Source: a virus
IMG/VR virus record: IMGVR_UViG_3300027413_000015
Location: 1-40,786 of that record
Length of the DNA: 40,786 nucleotides
Strand: one strand, 5' to 3'
Shown in pieces: positions 7,743 through 16,503 of this stretch. A program made the position numbers and the translations under genes. The notes under the pieces are model-generated. The model searched no databases and was not told where the DNA came from. It was given only the letters and a program-made list of their open reading frames with translations. The first letter of the stretch is position 1. Each line of letters begins with the position of its first letter.

Positions 7743-8309
7743 ATGGTTTTAATTGATAACCTATGGCCTACACAAATAGGTAGCGGTAAGTTTGACACTA
7801 CAGGATTAGTAGAACATATATTCACCCATCACAATATGTCTAATCCTCCGAATGATCTCAGCGGATATAATATATTAGATGATGATAATAGTGAAGTAAT
7901 GAATAAATTTAAAAGCACCGCATATGATTGCTTTGATTCATACTTAACTAAAACAATAGGTCGTCCTATTAGTGATTGGAATAACTATAGTCTCAAGGGG
8001 TGGCTTACTGGTCAAGGTAAACACTATAGTATGGCTAAACATAATCATGCTGGGTGTCAACTATCTGGAGTATTTTATATACTAGCAGAAGATCAAACCT
8101 CTGGAGGAGAGATAGTATTCTCTGATCCTAGATCAAATTGCAACAGAGGTTATGATCCTTATTTTAAACCAATGTTTGATAATCATATACATGCTCCGAA
8201 GACAGGGGACTTTATGATCTTTCCGAGTTTTACTTATCACGCCGTTAATCCATTCTTCTCAGAACTAAGAATATGCATGCCAGTGGATCTGTTTCTTAAC
8301 AGACAATAA
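7743..8309 (+). CDS. 2OG-Fe(II) oxygenase superfamily protein
   Basis: A 188-aa protein. The core HNHAGCQLSGVFYI (H100/H102), a middle GGEIVFSDPR, and the end GDFMIFPSFTYHAVNP (H166) with R176 ten residues later match the phage-common 2OG-Fe(II) oxygenase type (Pfam 2OG-FeII_Oxy_5-like). H166 and R176 fit the distal iron ligand and the 2-oxoglutarate-binding Arg. Such enzymes use Fe(II), O2 and 2-oxoglutarate to hydroxylate a substrate; marine T4-like phages often carry them, mostly with unknown targets. GAGGAAT precedes the ATG. It is divergent from the radical-SAM operon and 11 bases upstream of the PLOD-like gene, so probably co-transcribed with it. Confidence 0.85.
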   Translation: MVLIDNLWPTQIGSGKFDTTGLVEHIFTHHNMSNPPNDLSGYNILDDDNSEVMNKFKSTAYDCFDSYLTKTIGRPISDWNNYSLKGWLTGQGKHYSMAKHNHAGCQLSGVFYILAEDQTSGGEIVFSDPRSNCNRGYDPYFKPMFDNHIHAPKTGDFMIFPSFTYHAVNPFFSELRICMPVDLFLNRQ

Positions 8310-8320
8310 AGGAATAAATT

Positions 8321-10249
8321 ATGAAAAAGATAATTATCAATTTAAAGAAGCGTCACGATAGACTAGCCAATTTTAAAGCAAAGCATCAGTGGTTAGAAGA
8401 CTATGATGTACTAGAAGCTGTTGATGGTAATACCATTACTCATGAGAAAATGCTAAAGAACGAATTTAGTATTAACCATAAGTGGAGAGATCCATTTAAA
8501 AATAGACGTATCACAAAAGGTGAAGTAGGCTGTTTCTTATCTCATTATAAAGCATGGCAACAAGTTGTACAGCATGGTAAACCTTGTATTATATTTGAAG
8601 ATGATGCAATCATTGATAAAAATTTATGGAAAGAAAATGATTGGGGCGAATGGATAGATGAGCATAATATTGATGTTTTATATCTAGGTCATAATGAGAA
8701 TGAATATGGAGCTAGGAAAGACGGTGCAAGACCAGAATTAGTTAAACCTGGATATCCATACAACTTACATGCTTATATTCTTACTGTGCATATGGCTAAT
8801 GAATTACTCAATACAGGATTTCATACTGAAATTATTCCAGTAGATGAAGTTGTTGCAGGTAAAGTTTTAACTCATAACATACAAGCACTTGAAACAGAAG
8901 CTGTCACACAAGAGAGCAGAGCAGTGATGGGATCAGATATTGAACCTCAAAGTCACGATGATTGGTTTCAAAACTTCAATGTACATGCAATTACAGTAGG
9001 AACTGATAGAAAGAAATGTGCTGCACTTAATGATAGTGCGGCGATAAATGGCTTTAGTGTTAAGAACTTGGGTACCAATGTCGATTGGCATGGTACTGAT
9101 ATGGAGGGTCCAGGTGGAGGACATAAGGTAAACCTAGTTAGAAACTATTTAGATCAGTTGCCTGAAAATGATGTTGTACTATTTACAGATGCATATGATG
9201 TGTTCTTTATAAACGGCTTACAAGAAATTACTAAACGTTGGATGGATGCTTCTGTAGAAATTCTATTTGGATCAGAAGCATCGTGTTGGCCAGATGAAAG
9301 TATGACGATCAAGCATCCAGAGACTGGCTTATCTAAATATAGGTTCTTAAATAGTGGCCAATATATTGGTAGAGTAGGAGCTTTAAAAGACTTCTTTGCT
9401 GAACGATTAAATGATTCAGATGATGATCAGTTGTATATGCAAAGGGTATGGTTAAATGATACTACTAAATTCTCTGTAGGTTTAGATTACGAACAATATA
9501 TTTTCCAAACTCATGAACCTGCATGCCAAGTACATAATGAATTATATAACCCTATTACTAATACTGTACCTTGCTTATATCATGGTAATGGTGGTCCTGA
9601 AGCTAAGATACTATTCAATGAACTATGGCAAACTGTTTATTCAAAAAAGATGGCAGATCAAAACCCTGTTATTCCTGTTGCTGATACTAAAGTAACATCT
9701 CCTATGTTTATTCCACATCAAGGTAAGATTGATATTATTGATAAAGATATGTTTATTATTGACTTTATGACTCAGAGTCAATGTGAGAGACTTATTGAAA
9801 TGGGTGATAATCATGGTGAATGGGCTCCTATGCCAGAAGATAAGTTTCCTGCATATGAAATTAGGGTAAAAGAATTAGGTTTCTGGGATGAGATGAGTAA
9901 TCATTGGCAAGAACATGTCGTACCTATTGTTGAGAAGTATTGGAAGCCAATTGAGATGTATGGTATGCGAGATGCATTTATTATGCGATATTCAGTGGAT
10001 ACTCAAAAGAGTTTACCTTTACACAACGATGCATCTCTTGTAACAGGTTCAGTAAAACTTAATGATGATTATAAAGGTGCTTCTTTAGTTTACCCTAGGC
10101 AAGGTGTGAATAATGATGATGTACCATGCGGTAAGATGATCCTATTCCCTGGATTAGTTACTCACGGTCACGAATGTACTGAATTAACAGAAGGGGTAAA
10201 ATATAGTTTTACTATGTGGACTCAACGTTATCCCGGAGATGTAAATTGA
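8321..10249 (+). CDS. GT25 glycosyltransferase / LH3-like glycosyltransferase / PLOD-type lysyl hydroxylase fusion
   Basis: A 642-aa three-domain protein. Residues 1-200 are a GT25 (LPS glycosyltransferase-like) domain: IIINLKKRHDRL, EVGCFLSHYKAW, IIFEDDA at 91-96. Residues 215-445 match the glycosyltransferase domain of LH3/PLOD3: AITVGTD, GGGHKV, FTDAYDVFF (D290/D293), YLNSG-type RFLNSGQYIG, DDDQLY, HGNGGP. Residues 465-640 match the PLOD lysyl hydroxylase domain: RYSVDTQKSLPLHNDAS with H568xD570, and a distal His at 617. The 2OG-anchoring position ten residues after H617 is Lys627 rather than the usual Arg. In animals these activities hydroxylate Lys in collagen and add Gal then Glc; mimivirus L230 is a viral example with two activities. 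AAGGA lies before ATG 8321. The substrate here is unknown, possibly a fibre or other virion protein. Confidence 0.88.
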   Translation: MKKIIINLKKRHDRLANFKAKHQWLEDYDVLEAVDGNTITHEKMLKNEFSINHKWRDPFKNRRITKGEVGCFLSHYKAWQQVVQHGKPCIIFEDDAIIDKNLWKENDWGEWIDEHNIDVLYLGHNENEYGARKDGARPELVKPGYPYNLHAYILTVHMANELLNTGFHTEIIPVDEVVAGKVLTHNIQALETEAVTQESRAVMGSDIEPQSHDDWFQNFNVHAITVGTDRKKCAALNDSAAINGFSVKNLGTNVDWHGTDMEGPGGGHKVNLVRNYLDQLPENDVVLFTDAYDVFFINGLQEITKRWMDASVEILFGSEASCWPDESMTIKHPETGLSKYRFLNSGQYIGRVGALKDFFAERLNDSDDDQLYMQRVWLNDTTKFSVGLDYEQYIFQTHEPACQVHNELYNPITNTVPCLYHGNGGPEAKILFNELWQTVYSKKMADQNPVIPVADTKVTSPMFIPHQGKIDIIDKDMFIIDFMTQSQCERLIEMGDNHGEWAPMPEDKFPAYEIRVKELGFWDEMSNHWQEHVVPIVEKYWKPIEMYGMRDAFIMRYSVDTQKSLPLHNDASLVTGSVKLNDDYKGASLVYPRQGVNNDDVPCGKMILFPGLVTHGHECTELTEGVKYSFTMWTQRYPGDVN

Positions 10250-10257
10250 TATAAATA
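10250..10257 (+). promoter_or_regulatory. T4-type late promoter (TATAAATA) before gp13
   Basis: An exact TATAAATA lies one base after the PLOD-like stop codon and 32 bases before the gp13 start. This is the box recognised by gp55-type late sigma factors, and gp55 is encoded at 25353-25946. It marks the start of late transcription of the neck and packaging genes. Confidence 0.75.
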
Positions 10258-10289
10258 GAACTAAATAATATACATATTGGGAAAATGGA

Positions 10290-11042
10290 ATGGCAAACCC
10301 TAATTCAAGACAAAGTTTAATTGATTACTGCTTGAGACGCTTAGGCGATCCAGTTATTGAGATTAATGTTGATGAAGATCAATTAGAAGATAGGGTTGAC
10401 GAAGCAATCCAATACTGGCAAGAGTATAACTCAGATGCCACAAAAATGGTATATTTAAAGCATCAAGTTACAGCAGATGATGTCACTAATAAGTATATTC
10501 CTATCCCATCAGATTATATATTTGTAAAAAGATTGTTGCCTATTAGTAATGGTTCTGGAGGCAGCAACTTTATGTCTCTGAACTATCAGCTAAGACTTAA
10601 TGACTTGGCTAATATGGGAACATATCTTGGTGATATGACTTACTATAATCAGCTACAGATGCACTTAGATTATATACAGCAATCATTAGTAGGTCAACCA
10701 CAAGTTACTTTTGCTCAATATGAAGGTAGAATGTATCTACATGGCGAATTCGAAATGAATTCAATACAAGCAGGGCAATATCTAATAGCAGAAGCATATC
10801 AGTTAATTGATCCAGATACTAATACATCAGCATATAATGATAAGTGGTTGAAGTCTTATACGACAGCACTTATTAAACAACAGTGGGGACAGAACCTAAG
10901 TAAGTTTGAGGGAATGCAATTGCCTGGTGGTGTTACTATGAATGGTATGCAAATTCTTAATGATGCTACAGAGGAGATCAGACGGCTTGAGGAAGAAATT
11001 AGATTGACTCATGAACTTCCAGCTGACTTCTTTATAGGATAA
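10290..11042 (+). CDS. 13: Neck protein gp13
   Basis: A 250-aa protein, shorter than T4 gp13 (309 aa). It begins MANPNSRQSLIDYCLRRLG and continues with DEDQLEDRVDEAIQYWQEYN, typical of gp13 of marine T4-like phages. Position confirms it: first of the gp13-gp14-gp15-gp16-gp17 series. gp13 sits at the head-tail junction with gp14 and seals the packaged head for tail attachment. GGGA lies just upstream of ATG 10290, and a TATAAATA late box lies 32 bases upstream. It is followed after 2 bases by gp14. Confidence 0.88.
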   Translation: MANPNSRQSLIDYCLRRLGDPVIEINVDEDQLEDRVDEAIQYWQEYNSDATKMVYLKHQVTADDVTNKYIPIPSDYIFVKRLLPISNGSGGSNFMSLNYQLRLNDLANMGTYLGDMTYYNQLQMHLDYIQQSLVGQPQVTFAQYEGRMYLHGEFEMNSIQAGQYLIAEAYQLIDPDTNTSAYNDKWLKSYTTALIKQQWGQNLSKFEGMQLPGGVTMNGMQILNDATEEIRRLEEEIRLTHELPADFFIG

Positions 11043-11044
11043 TC

Positions 11045-11947
11045 ATGGCACGTAATCTTTACTTTTCGGATGGTCATAGACCAGAACAACTATTACATGA
11101 GGATCTAATCATAGAGGCCATGCAGATTTATGGCCACGATTTATATTATATGCCTCGTGATCTAGTAAATGTTGATTCAGTCTTTAAGGAAGATCCAGTA
11201 GGATCATTTAACTCAAGTTATAAAGTTGAAATGTATGTTGAGAACTTAGATGGCTTTGATGGTGAAGGTGATCTGTTTAGTAAGTTTGGTGTTGAGATTA
11301 GAGACTCAGTTACACTTGTATTATCTAAAAGACGTTGGAATGCAACAGTAAATAAATACGACAACGAAATTACATCTTCAAGACCTCTCGAGGGCGATCT
11401 TGTCTATACACCTTTTTCTAATAAACTGTTCCAGATTATGCATGTTGAACATGAACAGCCATTCTATCAACTAAACAACTTACCAATTTATAAGTTGCGA
11501 TGTGAACTGTTTGAATATAACGATGAGAATATTGATACCGGTATACCGAATATTGATCAAATAGAATTGGATCATGCTTATAAACATCAATTAACAGTAA
11601 ATGTTGATAGTGATGGTAAACAATTTATTCCTGGTGAAACAATCACATTTGATACACTTAGTGATGGTACTATAATGACTGCTCAAGTATCAACTTGGAA
11701 TGATTCAGATAATATGTTAAATATTATTCAGCTTGCTACAAACAATGGTACTTTCAAAGAACCAGCCACTGGTTATTTTGTAACTGGAGACGCAAGTACA
11801 ACTAGAGCGCAGATTACTAAAGCAACTGAGACTGCAGATAAACAAGCACAGAATGATATATTCTCTATAGAAATAGAGGACTTTGTTGATTTCTCTGAAA
11901 CTAATCCATTTGGAGAAATAGCACAATCTGGAGGGCATGAACACTAA
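11045..11947 (+). CDS. 14: Neck protein gp14
   Basis: A 300-aa protein (T4 gp14 is 256 aa). N-terminal motifs MARNLYFSDGHRPEQLLHED and IYGHDLYYMPRDLVN are characteristic of T4-like gp14. A C-terminal half rich in acidic residues and Thr carries a beta-type segment, accounting for the extra length. It forms the neck with gp13. AGGA lies about 7 bases before ATG 11045. The stop overlaps the gp15 start (TAATG), so translation is probably coupled. Confidence 0.87.
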   Translation: MARNLYFSDGHRPEQLLHEDLIIEAMQIYGHDLYYMPRDLVNVDSVFKEDPVGSFNSSYKVEMYVENLDGFDGEGDLFSKFGVEIRDSVTLVLSKRRWNATVNKYDNEITSSRPLEGDLVYTPFSNKLFQIMHVEHEQPFYQLNNLPIYKLRCELFEYNDENIDTGIPNIDQIELDHAYKHQLTVNVDSDGKQFIPGETITFDTLSDGTIMTAQVSTWNDSDNMLNIIQLATNNGTFKEPATGYFVTGDASTTRAQITKATETADKQAQNDIFSIEIEDFVDFSETNPFGEIAQSGGHEH

Positions 11948-12729
11948 TGTTAGGTACTTATTTTTATCACGAAAGAATTAGAAAGACAGTCGCCTTATTT
12001 GGTTCATTGTTTACTAAGATTCATGTTATGAGAACAACAAGTGCTGGTGCTAGTATTAATCAAGTACGAGTACCTTTATCTTATTCTCCTAGGTCAAAGT
12101 TTCTGGCAAGATTAGAACAGGTAGAAAATCTACCTGGTGACGAAACTGTTGCTATTAAACTTCCACGTATGTCTTTTGAAATGACTGCAATATCATATGA
12201 TTCAACTAGGCAGCTTTCTAAAACTAATAACGCACTAGTTGCTGGTGCATCTGGCACATCTACTGGTAGGAGTAAGATTAGACAATCTACACCATATATT
12301 ATTAACTTTTCTTTGAATGTTTATACTAATAACCAAGATGACGCCTTACAGATTGTAGAGCAGATTGTACCATACTTTGCACCTCAATATACAGTAACTA
12401 TTAAACCATATAAAGAACACCCTAGTATAAAGGAAGATGTTCCTATTACTTTACAATCAGTTTCTTTTATAAATGAATTTGAAGGACAACAAGAGTCACG
12501 GCAGTATGTACAATATGTACTTGACTTTGAAGTTAAAATTAACTTTACTGGTCCTATTGATGAAGGTAAAGTTATTACTAAAGCTATTACAGAATTTGAA
12601 TTTGAAAAAGGCACTAAACATCTTACAACTACTATTACACCAAACCCTAGTACAATCTATTATGATTCAGACTATGGTTTTACTTCAACCTATGACTATG
12701 CGGATATAATTAGTGATGACTCAGCCTAG
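11947..12729 (+). CDS. 15: Tail sheath stabiliser and completion protein gp15
   Basis: A 260-aa protein, close to T4 gp15 (272 aa). MLGTYFYHERIRKTVALFG and the following FTKIHVMRT are typical, as are the central PRMSFEMTAISYDSTRQLSKTN-type segment and VQYVLDFEVKINF. gp15 caps the tail end as a hexamer and mediates attachment to the head neck. It sits between gp14 and gp16 as in T4, overlapping both by a few bases. Confidence 0.9.
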   Translation: MLGTYFYHERIRKTVALFGSLFTKIHVMRTTSAGASINQVRVPLSYSPRSKFLARLEQVENLPGDETVAIKLPRMSFEMTAISYDSTRQLSKTNNALVAGASGTSTGRSKIRQSTPYIINFSLNVYTNNQDDALQIVEQIVPYFAPQYTVTIKPYKEHPSIKEDVPITLQSVSFINEFEGQQESRQYVQYVLDFEVKINFTGPIDEGKVITKAITEFEFEKGTKHLTTTITPNPSTIYYDSDYGFTSTYDYADIISDDSA

Positions 12730-13105
12730 TGACGATAAAGTACAAAATGACTATGAGAAGTCAAGGGATACTTACTACGACCTAATTGACAAGGGTAAAG
12801 ATGCTCTTGAGATGATGATGGAAGTAGCAAGAGAATCAGAGCATCCTCGTGCCTTTGAAGTCTTATCTGGTCTAATGAAAAATATTGCTGATGTAAATGA
12901 TAAGGTTATGGATCTAAATAAGAAACATAAAGACATCAATAAGGAAGATACTCCTTTACCAGTAGAATCAAAAACAACTAATAATATGTTTATAGGTTCG
13001 ACTGCAGACTTACAAAAGATGTTGCAGCAAGCAAATAAACCAACAGAATTAAAAGATAACGTAATTGATATAACTCCTAGATTAAATGATGATGAACAAC
13101 ACTGA
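12716..13105 (+). CDS. 16: Terminase small subunit gp16
   Basis: A 129-aa protein from ATG 12716 (a GTG lies one codon earlier). It is predicted mainly helical: NDYEKSRDTYYDLIDKGKDALEMMMEVARES, then HPRAFEVLSGLMKNIADVNDKVMDLNKKHKD. This coiled-coil-forming middle matches the T4-like small terminase, which forms a ring that recognises DNA and stimulates gp17. It overlaps gp15 (14 bases) and gp17 (20 bases). It is shorter than T4 gp16 (164 aa), as in other marine T4-like phages. Confidence 0.88.
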   Translation: MTQPSDDKVQNDYEKSRDTYYDLIDKGKDALEMMMEVARESEHPRAFEVLSGLMKNIADVNDKVMDLNKKHKDINKEDTPLPVESKTTNNMFIGSTADLQKMLQQANKPTELKDNVIDITPRLNDDEQH

Positions 13106-14684
13106 CGGTTATCTTGGCAATGTTAACGTAAAGCGTGACGGAATTGTTAGTAACTGGACTCAAGAAGAAATACTAGAATATAAAAAGTGTATGGATGATC
13201 CTATTCACTTTGCAAAGAGATATTGTAAAGTCATATCTTTAGACGATGGGCTTGTTAACTTTAATCTTTATCCCTACCAAGAAAAAATGTTTGAGCATTT
13301 TAATGATAATCGTTTTAGTATTGTTCTTGCTTGTAGACAATCAGGTAAATCTATTTCATCAGTAGCATATATTCTATGGTTTGCTTTATTCCATTCAGAA
13401 AAGACTGTTGCCATATTAGCTAACAAAGGTGCGACTGCACGTGAGATGTTGGCACGTATTACACTTATGTTAGAGAACTTACCATTCTTTCTACAGCCAG
13501 GCACTAAAGCACTTAATAAAGGTTCACTTGAATTTTCTAATAATAGTAGAATCATTGCAGCTGCCACAAGTGGCTCATCTATTCGTGGTATGTCTATCAA
13601 CCTTTTATTCTTAGACGAGTTTGCATTTGTTGAGAATGATGCTACCTTCTTTACATCTACATATCCAGTTATCTCGGCTGGTAAAGAAACTAAGGTTATT
13701 ATTACTTCTACAGCAAACGGCATTGGTAATGTCTTCCATAAGATATGGGAAGGCTCAATGCAAAAGACGAATGAATTTAAACCAATGCGAGTTGATTGGT
13801 GGGATGTGCCTGGGCGAGATGATAAATGGAAAAAACAAACAATAAACAATACTTCTAAACTACAGTTTGACCAAGAGTTTGGGAACACATTCTTTGGTAC
13901 TGGAGATACATTAATTAATGCTGAGACACTTCTATCTTTAAGAGCAAAGGCTCCTATAAGAGTAAACGGAGATTGTTTAATCTATGAAGAAACTATAGCA
14001 AAGCATGAATATGTTATGTGCGTTGATGTTGCACAAGGAAGAGGACAAGATTATTCTACTTTTAATTTGATCGACATTAGCCAAAGACCTTTTAAACAGG
14101 TTGCTGTATATCGCAATAACACTATATCTCCTATCCTCTTCCCTGATATTATTTATAAATTTGCTAAAGCCTACAATAATGCTTATGTTGTAATTGAGAA
14201 TAATGATCAAGGATCTGTTGTGTGTAATGGATTATACCATGACTTAGAGTATGAAAATATGCATCTTGAGTCAATGGTTAAGGCTAATGGTCTTGGTGTT
14301 CGTATGGATAGAAAAGTAAAAAGAATTGGTTGTTCTTCTTTCAAAGATATTATTGAAAACAATAAACTAGATATTGTTGATGAACAAACTATTATAGAAA
14401 TATCAACATTCGAAGCAAAAGGTCAGTCCTTTGAAGCATCTAATGGTAACCACGATGACTTAGTAATGAACTTTGTTATGTTTGGTTACTTTGCTGGTTC
14501 TACATACTTCTCAGAGATGACTGATATTAATTTAAAGAGTATGCTATTTGAACAAAGAATGAATGAAATAGAAAATGATGTATTACCATTTGGTTTTATC
14601 GACGATGGAGTACCAGACTTACCTCAAGTAGACCCAATGAGAGTAGGTTGGGGCATAAGTGAAGTGTGGGATCCAGATTTATAA
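13086..14684 (+). CDS. 17: Terminase large subunit gp17
   Basis: A 532-aa packaging ATPase/nuclease (T4 gp17 is 610 aa). The ATPase half has a Walker-A type CRQSGKS at 83-89, the Walker-B LLFLDEFA at 173-180 with catalytic Glu, and the coupling region ITSTANG. The nuclease half is RNase H-like: MCVDVAQGRGQDYSTF with D314, VVIENNDQG, and HDDLVMNFVMFGY. It powers DNA translocation into the prohead and cuts the concatemer. Three successive ATGs (13086, 13089, 13092) make the exact start ambiguous. It overlaps gp16 by 20 bases. Confidence 0.95.
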   Translation: MMMNNTDGYLGNVNVKRDGIVSNWTQEEILEYKKCMDDPIHFAKRYCKVISLDDGLVNFNLYPYQEKMFEHFNDNRFSIVLACRQSGKSISSVAYILWFALFHSEKTVAILANKGATAREMLARITLMLENLPFFLQPGTKALNKGSLEFSNNSRIIAAATSGSSIRGMSINLLFLDEFAFVENDATFFTSTYPVISAGKETKVIITSTANGIGNVFHKIWEGSMQKTNEFKPMRVDWWDVPGRDDKWKKQTINNTSKLQFDQEFGNTFFGTGDTLINAETLLSLRAKAPIRVNGDCLIYEETIAKHEYVMCVDVAQGRGQDYSTFNLIDISQRPFKQVAVYRNNTISPILFPDIIYKFAKAYNNAYVVIENNDQGSVVCNGLYHDLEYENMHLESMVKANGLGVRMDRKVKRIGCSSFKDIIENNKLDIVDEQTIIEISTFEAKGQSFEASNGNHDDLVMNFVMFGYFAGSTYFSEMTDINLKSMLFEQRMNEIENDVLPFGFIDDGVPDLPQVDPMRVGWGISEVWDPDL

Positions 14685-14690
14685 TAACTT

Positions 14691-14698
14691 ATAAATAA
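14691..14698 (+). promoter_or_regulatory. T4-type late promoter (TATAAATA) before gp18
   Basis: An exact TATAAATA lies 6 bases after the gp17 stop and 60 bases before the gp18 ATG. It would give a leader of about 55 nt before the tail sheath gene, which has the strong ribosome site AAAGGA. Confidence 0.75.
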
Positions 14699-14758
14699 CA
14701 TTAATATTGAAATCCCGTCGTATTATGATCAATTATTATTAGCTTAAAGGAAAAACAA

Positions 14759-16480
14759 ATGGCAATTGGAACACCATCCCAAAGTCCAGCGATTGTTATC
14801 AAGGAAGTTGATCTATCAGGTGTAGTACCTAATGTTCAATCTACCATGGGTGCAATTGTCGGCAACTATCGTTGGGGACCGGTCGAAACGAGAGAAAGAA
14901 TCAGCGATGAATCTCAGCTCGCAGCAACATTCGGTAATCCAGACGATGCACACACTATAGATTTTCACTCTGCAGCATACTACTTGCGATATAGTTCAGA
15001 TTTAACTGTCACTAGAACAGTTAATGGCGCTGTTAACGCACATGATGCTTCAGCAACTGGAGACGCTCCAGTAGTTAAGAACCGAGATGACTGGGATGCC
15101 CAGATTTCAGCTCGTGATTCTGACGGACACACATTCATTGCAAAATGGCCAGGAGACATGGGTAACTCAATTAAAGTTTCCGTATGTCCTGCTCACACTG
15201 CATCATTTGCAGGCTGGACTTATAAGTCAAGCTTTGACAATCAACCAGGCACATCAGCCACTGCAACAGATGTAGGTGCATCTAACGATGAGATTCACAT
15301 CGCAGTTATTGACGAAGGTGGTAAGTTTGGTGCTAAAGGCGCTGTACTAGAAACATTCCCATTTGTGTCTTTGGCTACTAACTCTAAAAAATCAGATGGC
15401 TCAACAAACTATTCAGTAGACGTTGTTAACAATGCTTCTCAATATGTTTGGATGGCAGGCTTTGAGACAGTATTCACAACTCAAGGTGCAGGTACTACAG
15501 CAGATAACGCAGATGACTTTATTCTATCGACTCCAGCAGTCAAAGAGTATAATATGGTTACAGGCACAAACTCTGCTGCTCTTACAGCAGCAAATGTTCA
15601 AACAGGCTTTGATCTATATGAAGATCAAGATACAGTAGAAGTTGATTTCTTAATTGCACCATCAATGGTTAGTAGAACAGATCAGACAACTGTTGTTAAT
15701 GATCTTGCAGCTACAGCTATTGCTAGAAAAGACTGTGTTGCAGTTGCTTCTCCAGCAAGATCAGATGTTGTAGGGCTTGCAGATGCATCCACTATTACAA
15801 CTAATATCGAAACTACAGCAGATAGTTATACAGCAACTTCATACTTAGTTGCAGATGCTAACTTCTTAAAGGTATATGATAAATACAACGATAAGTATAT
15901 TCATATCCCAGCGGCATCATCTACAGCAGGTATTATGTCTGCATCAGATGCTAATGCAGCTCCATGGGTATCACCAGCAGGCGCAAGACGTGGTGCTTAC
16001 TTAGGTGTAACCAACTTGGCTTATAGCCCAACAAAAGCACAACGAGACACATTATATAAAGCAAGTGTTAACCCAGTTGCTAATATCCCTGGTCAAGGAG
16101 TATTATTGTTTGGTGATAAAACACATATGAATAGACCATCAGCATTTGATAGAATCAATGTTCGCAGACTATTCTTAACTGTTGAAAGAGCAATCGGCGA
16201 AGCAGCTAAAAATGTAATGTTCGAACTTAATGACGAATTTACAAGAGCTGAGTTTGTTAATATTGTAGAGCCATTCTTGAGAGAAATCAAGGGTAGACGT
16301 GGTATTACAGACTTTAAAGTTGTGTGTAATGAAACTAATAACACATCATCCGTAATCGACCGAAATGAATTTGTAGCAAATATCTTCATTAAACCAGCAA
16401 GATCCATTAACTTTATCACATTGAACTTTGTGGCAGTTAGATCAGGTGTTGAGTTTGAAGAAGTTGTTGGTACAGTATAA
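14759..16480 (+). CDS. 18: Tail sheath protein gp18
   Basis: A 573-aa protein (T4 gp18 is 659 aa). It begins with SPAIVIKEVDLSGVVPNVQST and GAIVGNYRWGPVETR, and ends with the conserved C-terminal sheath domain: RRLFLTVERAIGEAAKNVMFE, FLREIKGRRGITDFKVVCNE, RSINFITLNFVAVRSGVEFEEV. It is the contractile sheath subunit. The variable middle is shorter than in T4. Strong AAAGGA lies before ATG 14759, with its own late promoter, consistent with high late expression. Confidence 0.95.
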   Translation: MAIGTPSQSPAIVIKEVDLSGVVPNVQSTMGAIVGNYRWGPVETRERISDESQLAATFGNPDDAHTIDFHSAAYYLRYSSDLTVTRTVNGAVNAHDASATGDAPVVKNRDDWDAQISARDSDGHTFIAKWPGDMGNSIKVSVCPAHTASFAGWTYKSSFDNQPGTSATATDVGASNDEIHIAVIDEGGKFGAKGAVLETFPFVSLATNSKKSDGSTNYSVDVVNNASQYVWMAGFETVFTTQGAGTTADNADDFILSTPAVKEYNMVTGTNSAALTAANVQTGFDLYEDQDTVEVDFLIAPSMVSRTDQTTVVNDLAATAIARKDCVAVASPARSDVVGLADASTITTNIETTADSYTATSYLVADANFLKVYDKYNDKYIHIPAASSTAGIMSASDANAAPWVSPAGARRGAYLGVTNLAYSPTKAQRDTLYKASVNPVANIPGQGVLLFGDKTHMNRPSAFDRINVRRLFLTVERAIGEAAKNVMFELNDEFTRAEFVNIVEPFLREIKGRRGITDFKVVCNETNNTSSVIDRNEFVANIFIKPARSINFITLNFVAVRSGVEFEEVVGTV

Positions 16481-16503
16481 GTAACTGGAAAGGAAAAAAA
16501 TAA

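Noticed and set aside
13274-13888. 204-aa open frame on the minus strand opposite gp17
   Set aside because: It is fully antisense to the well-supported terminase, has no ribosome site or recognisable motif, and its composition looks like a frame shadow.
14150-14157. Minus-strand TATAAATA inside gp17
   Set aside because: Intragenic, points against all neighbouring genes and has no downstream minus-strand gene.
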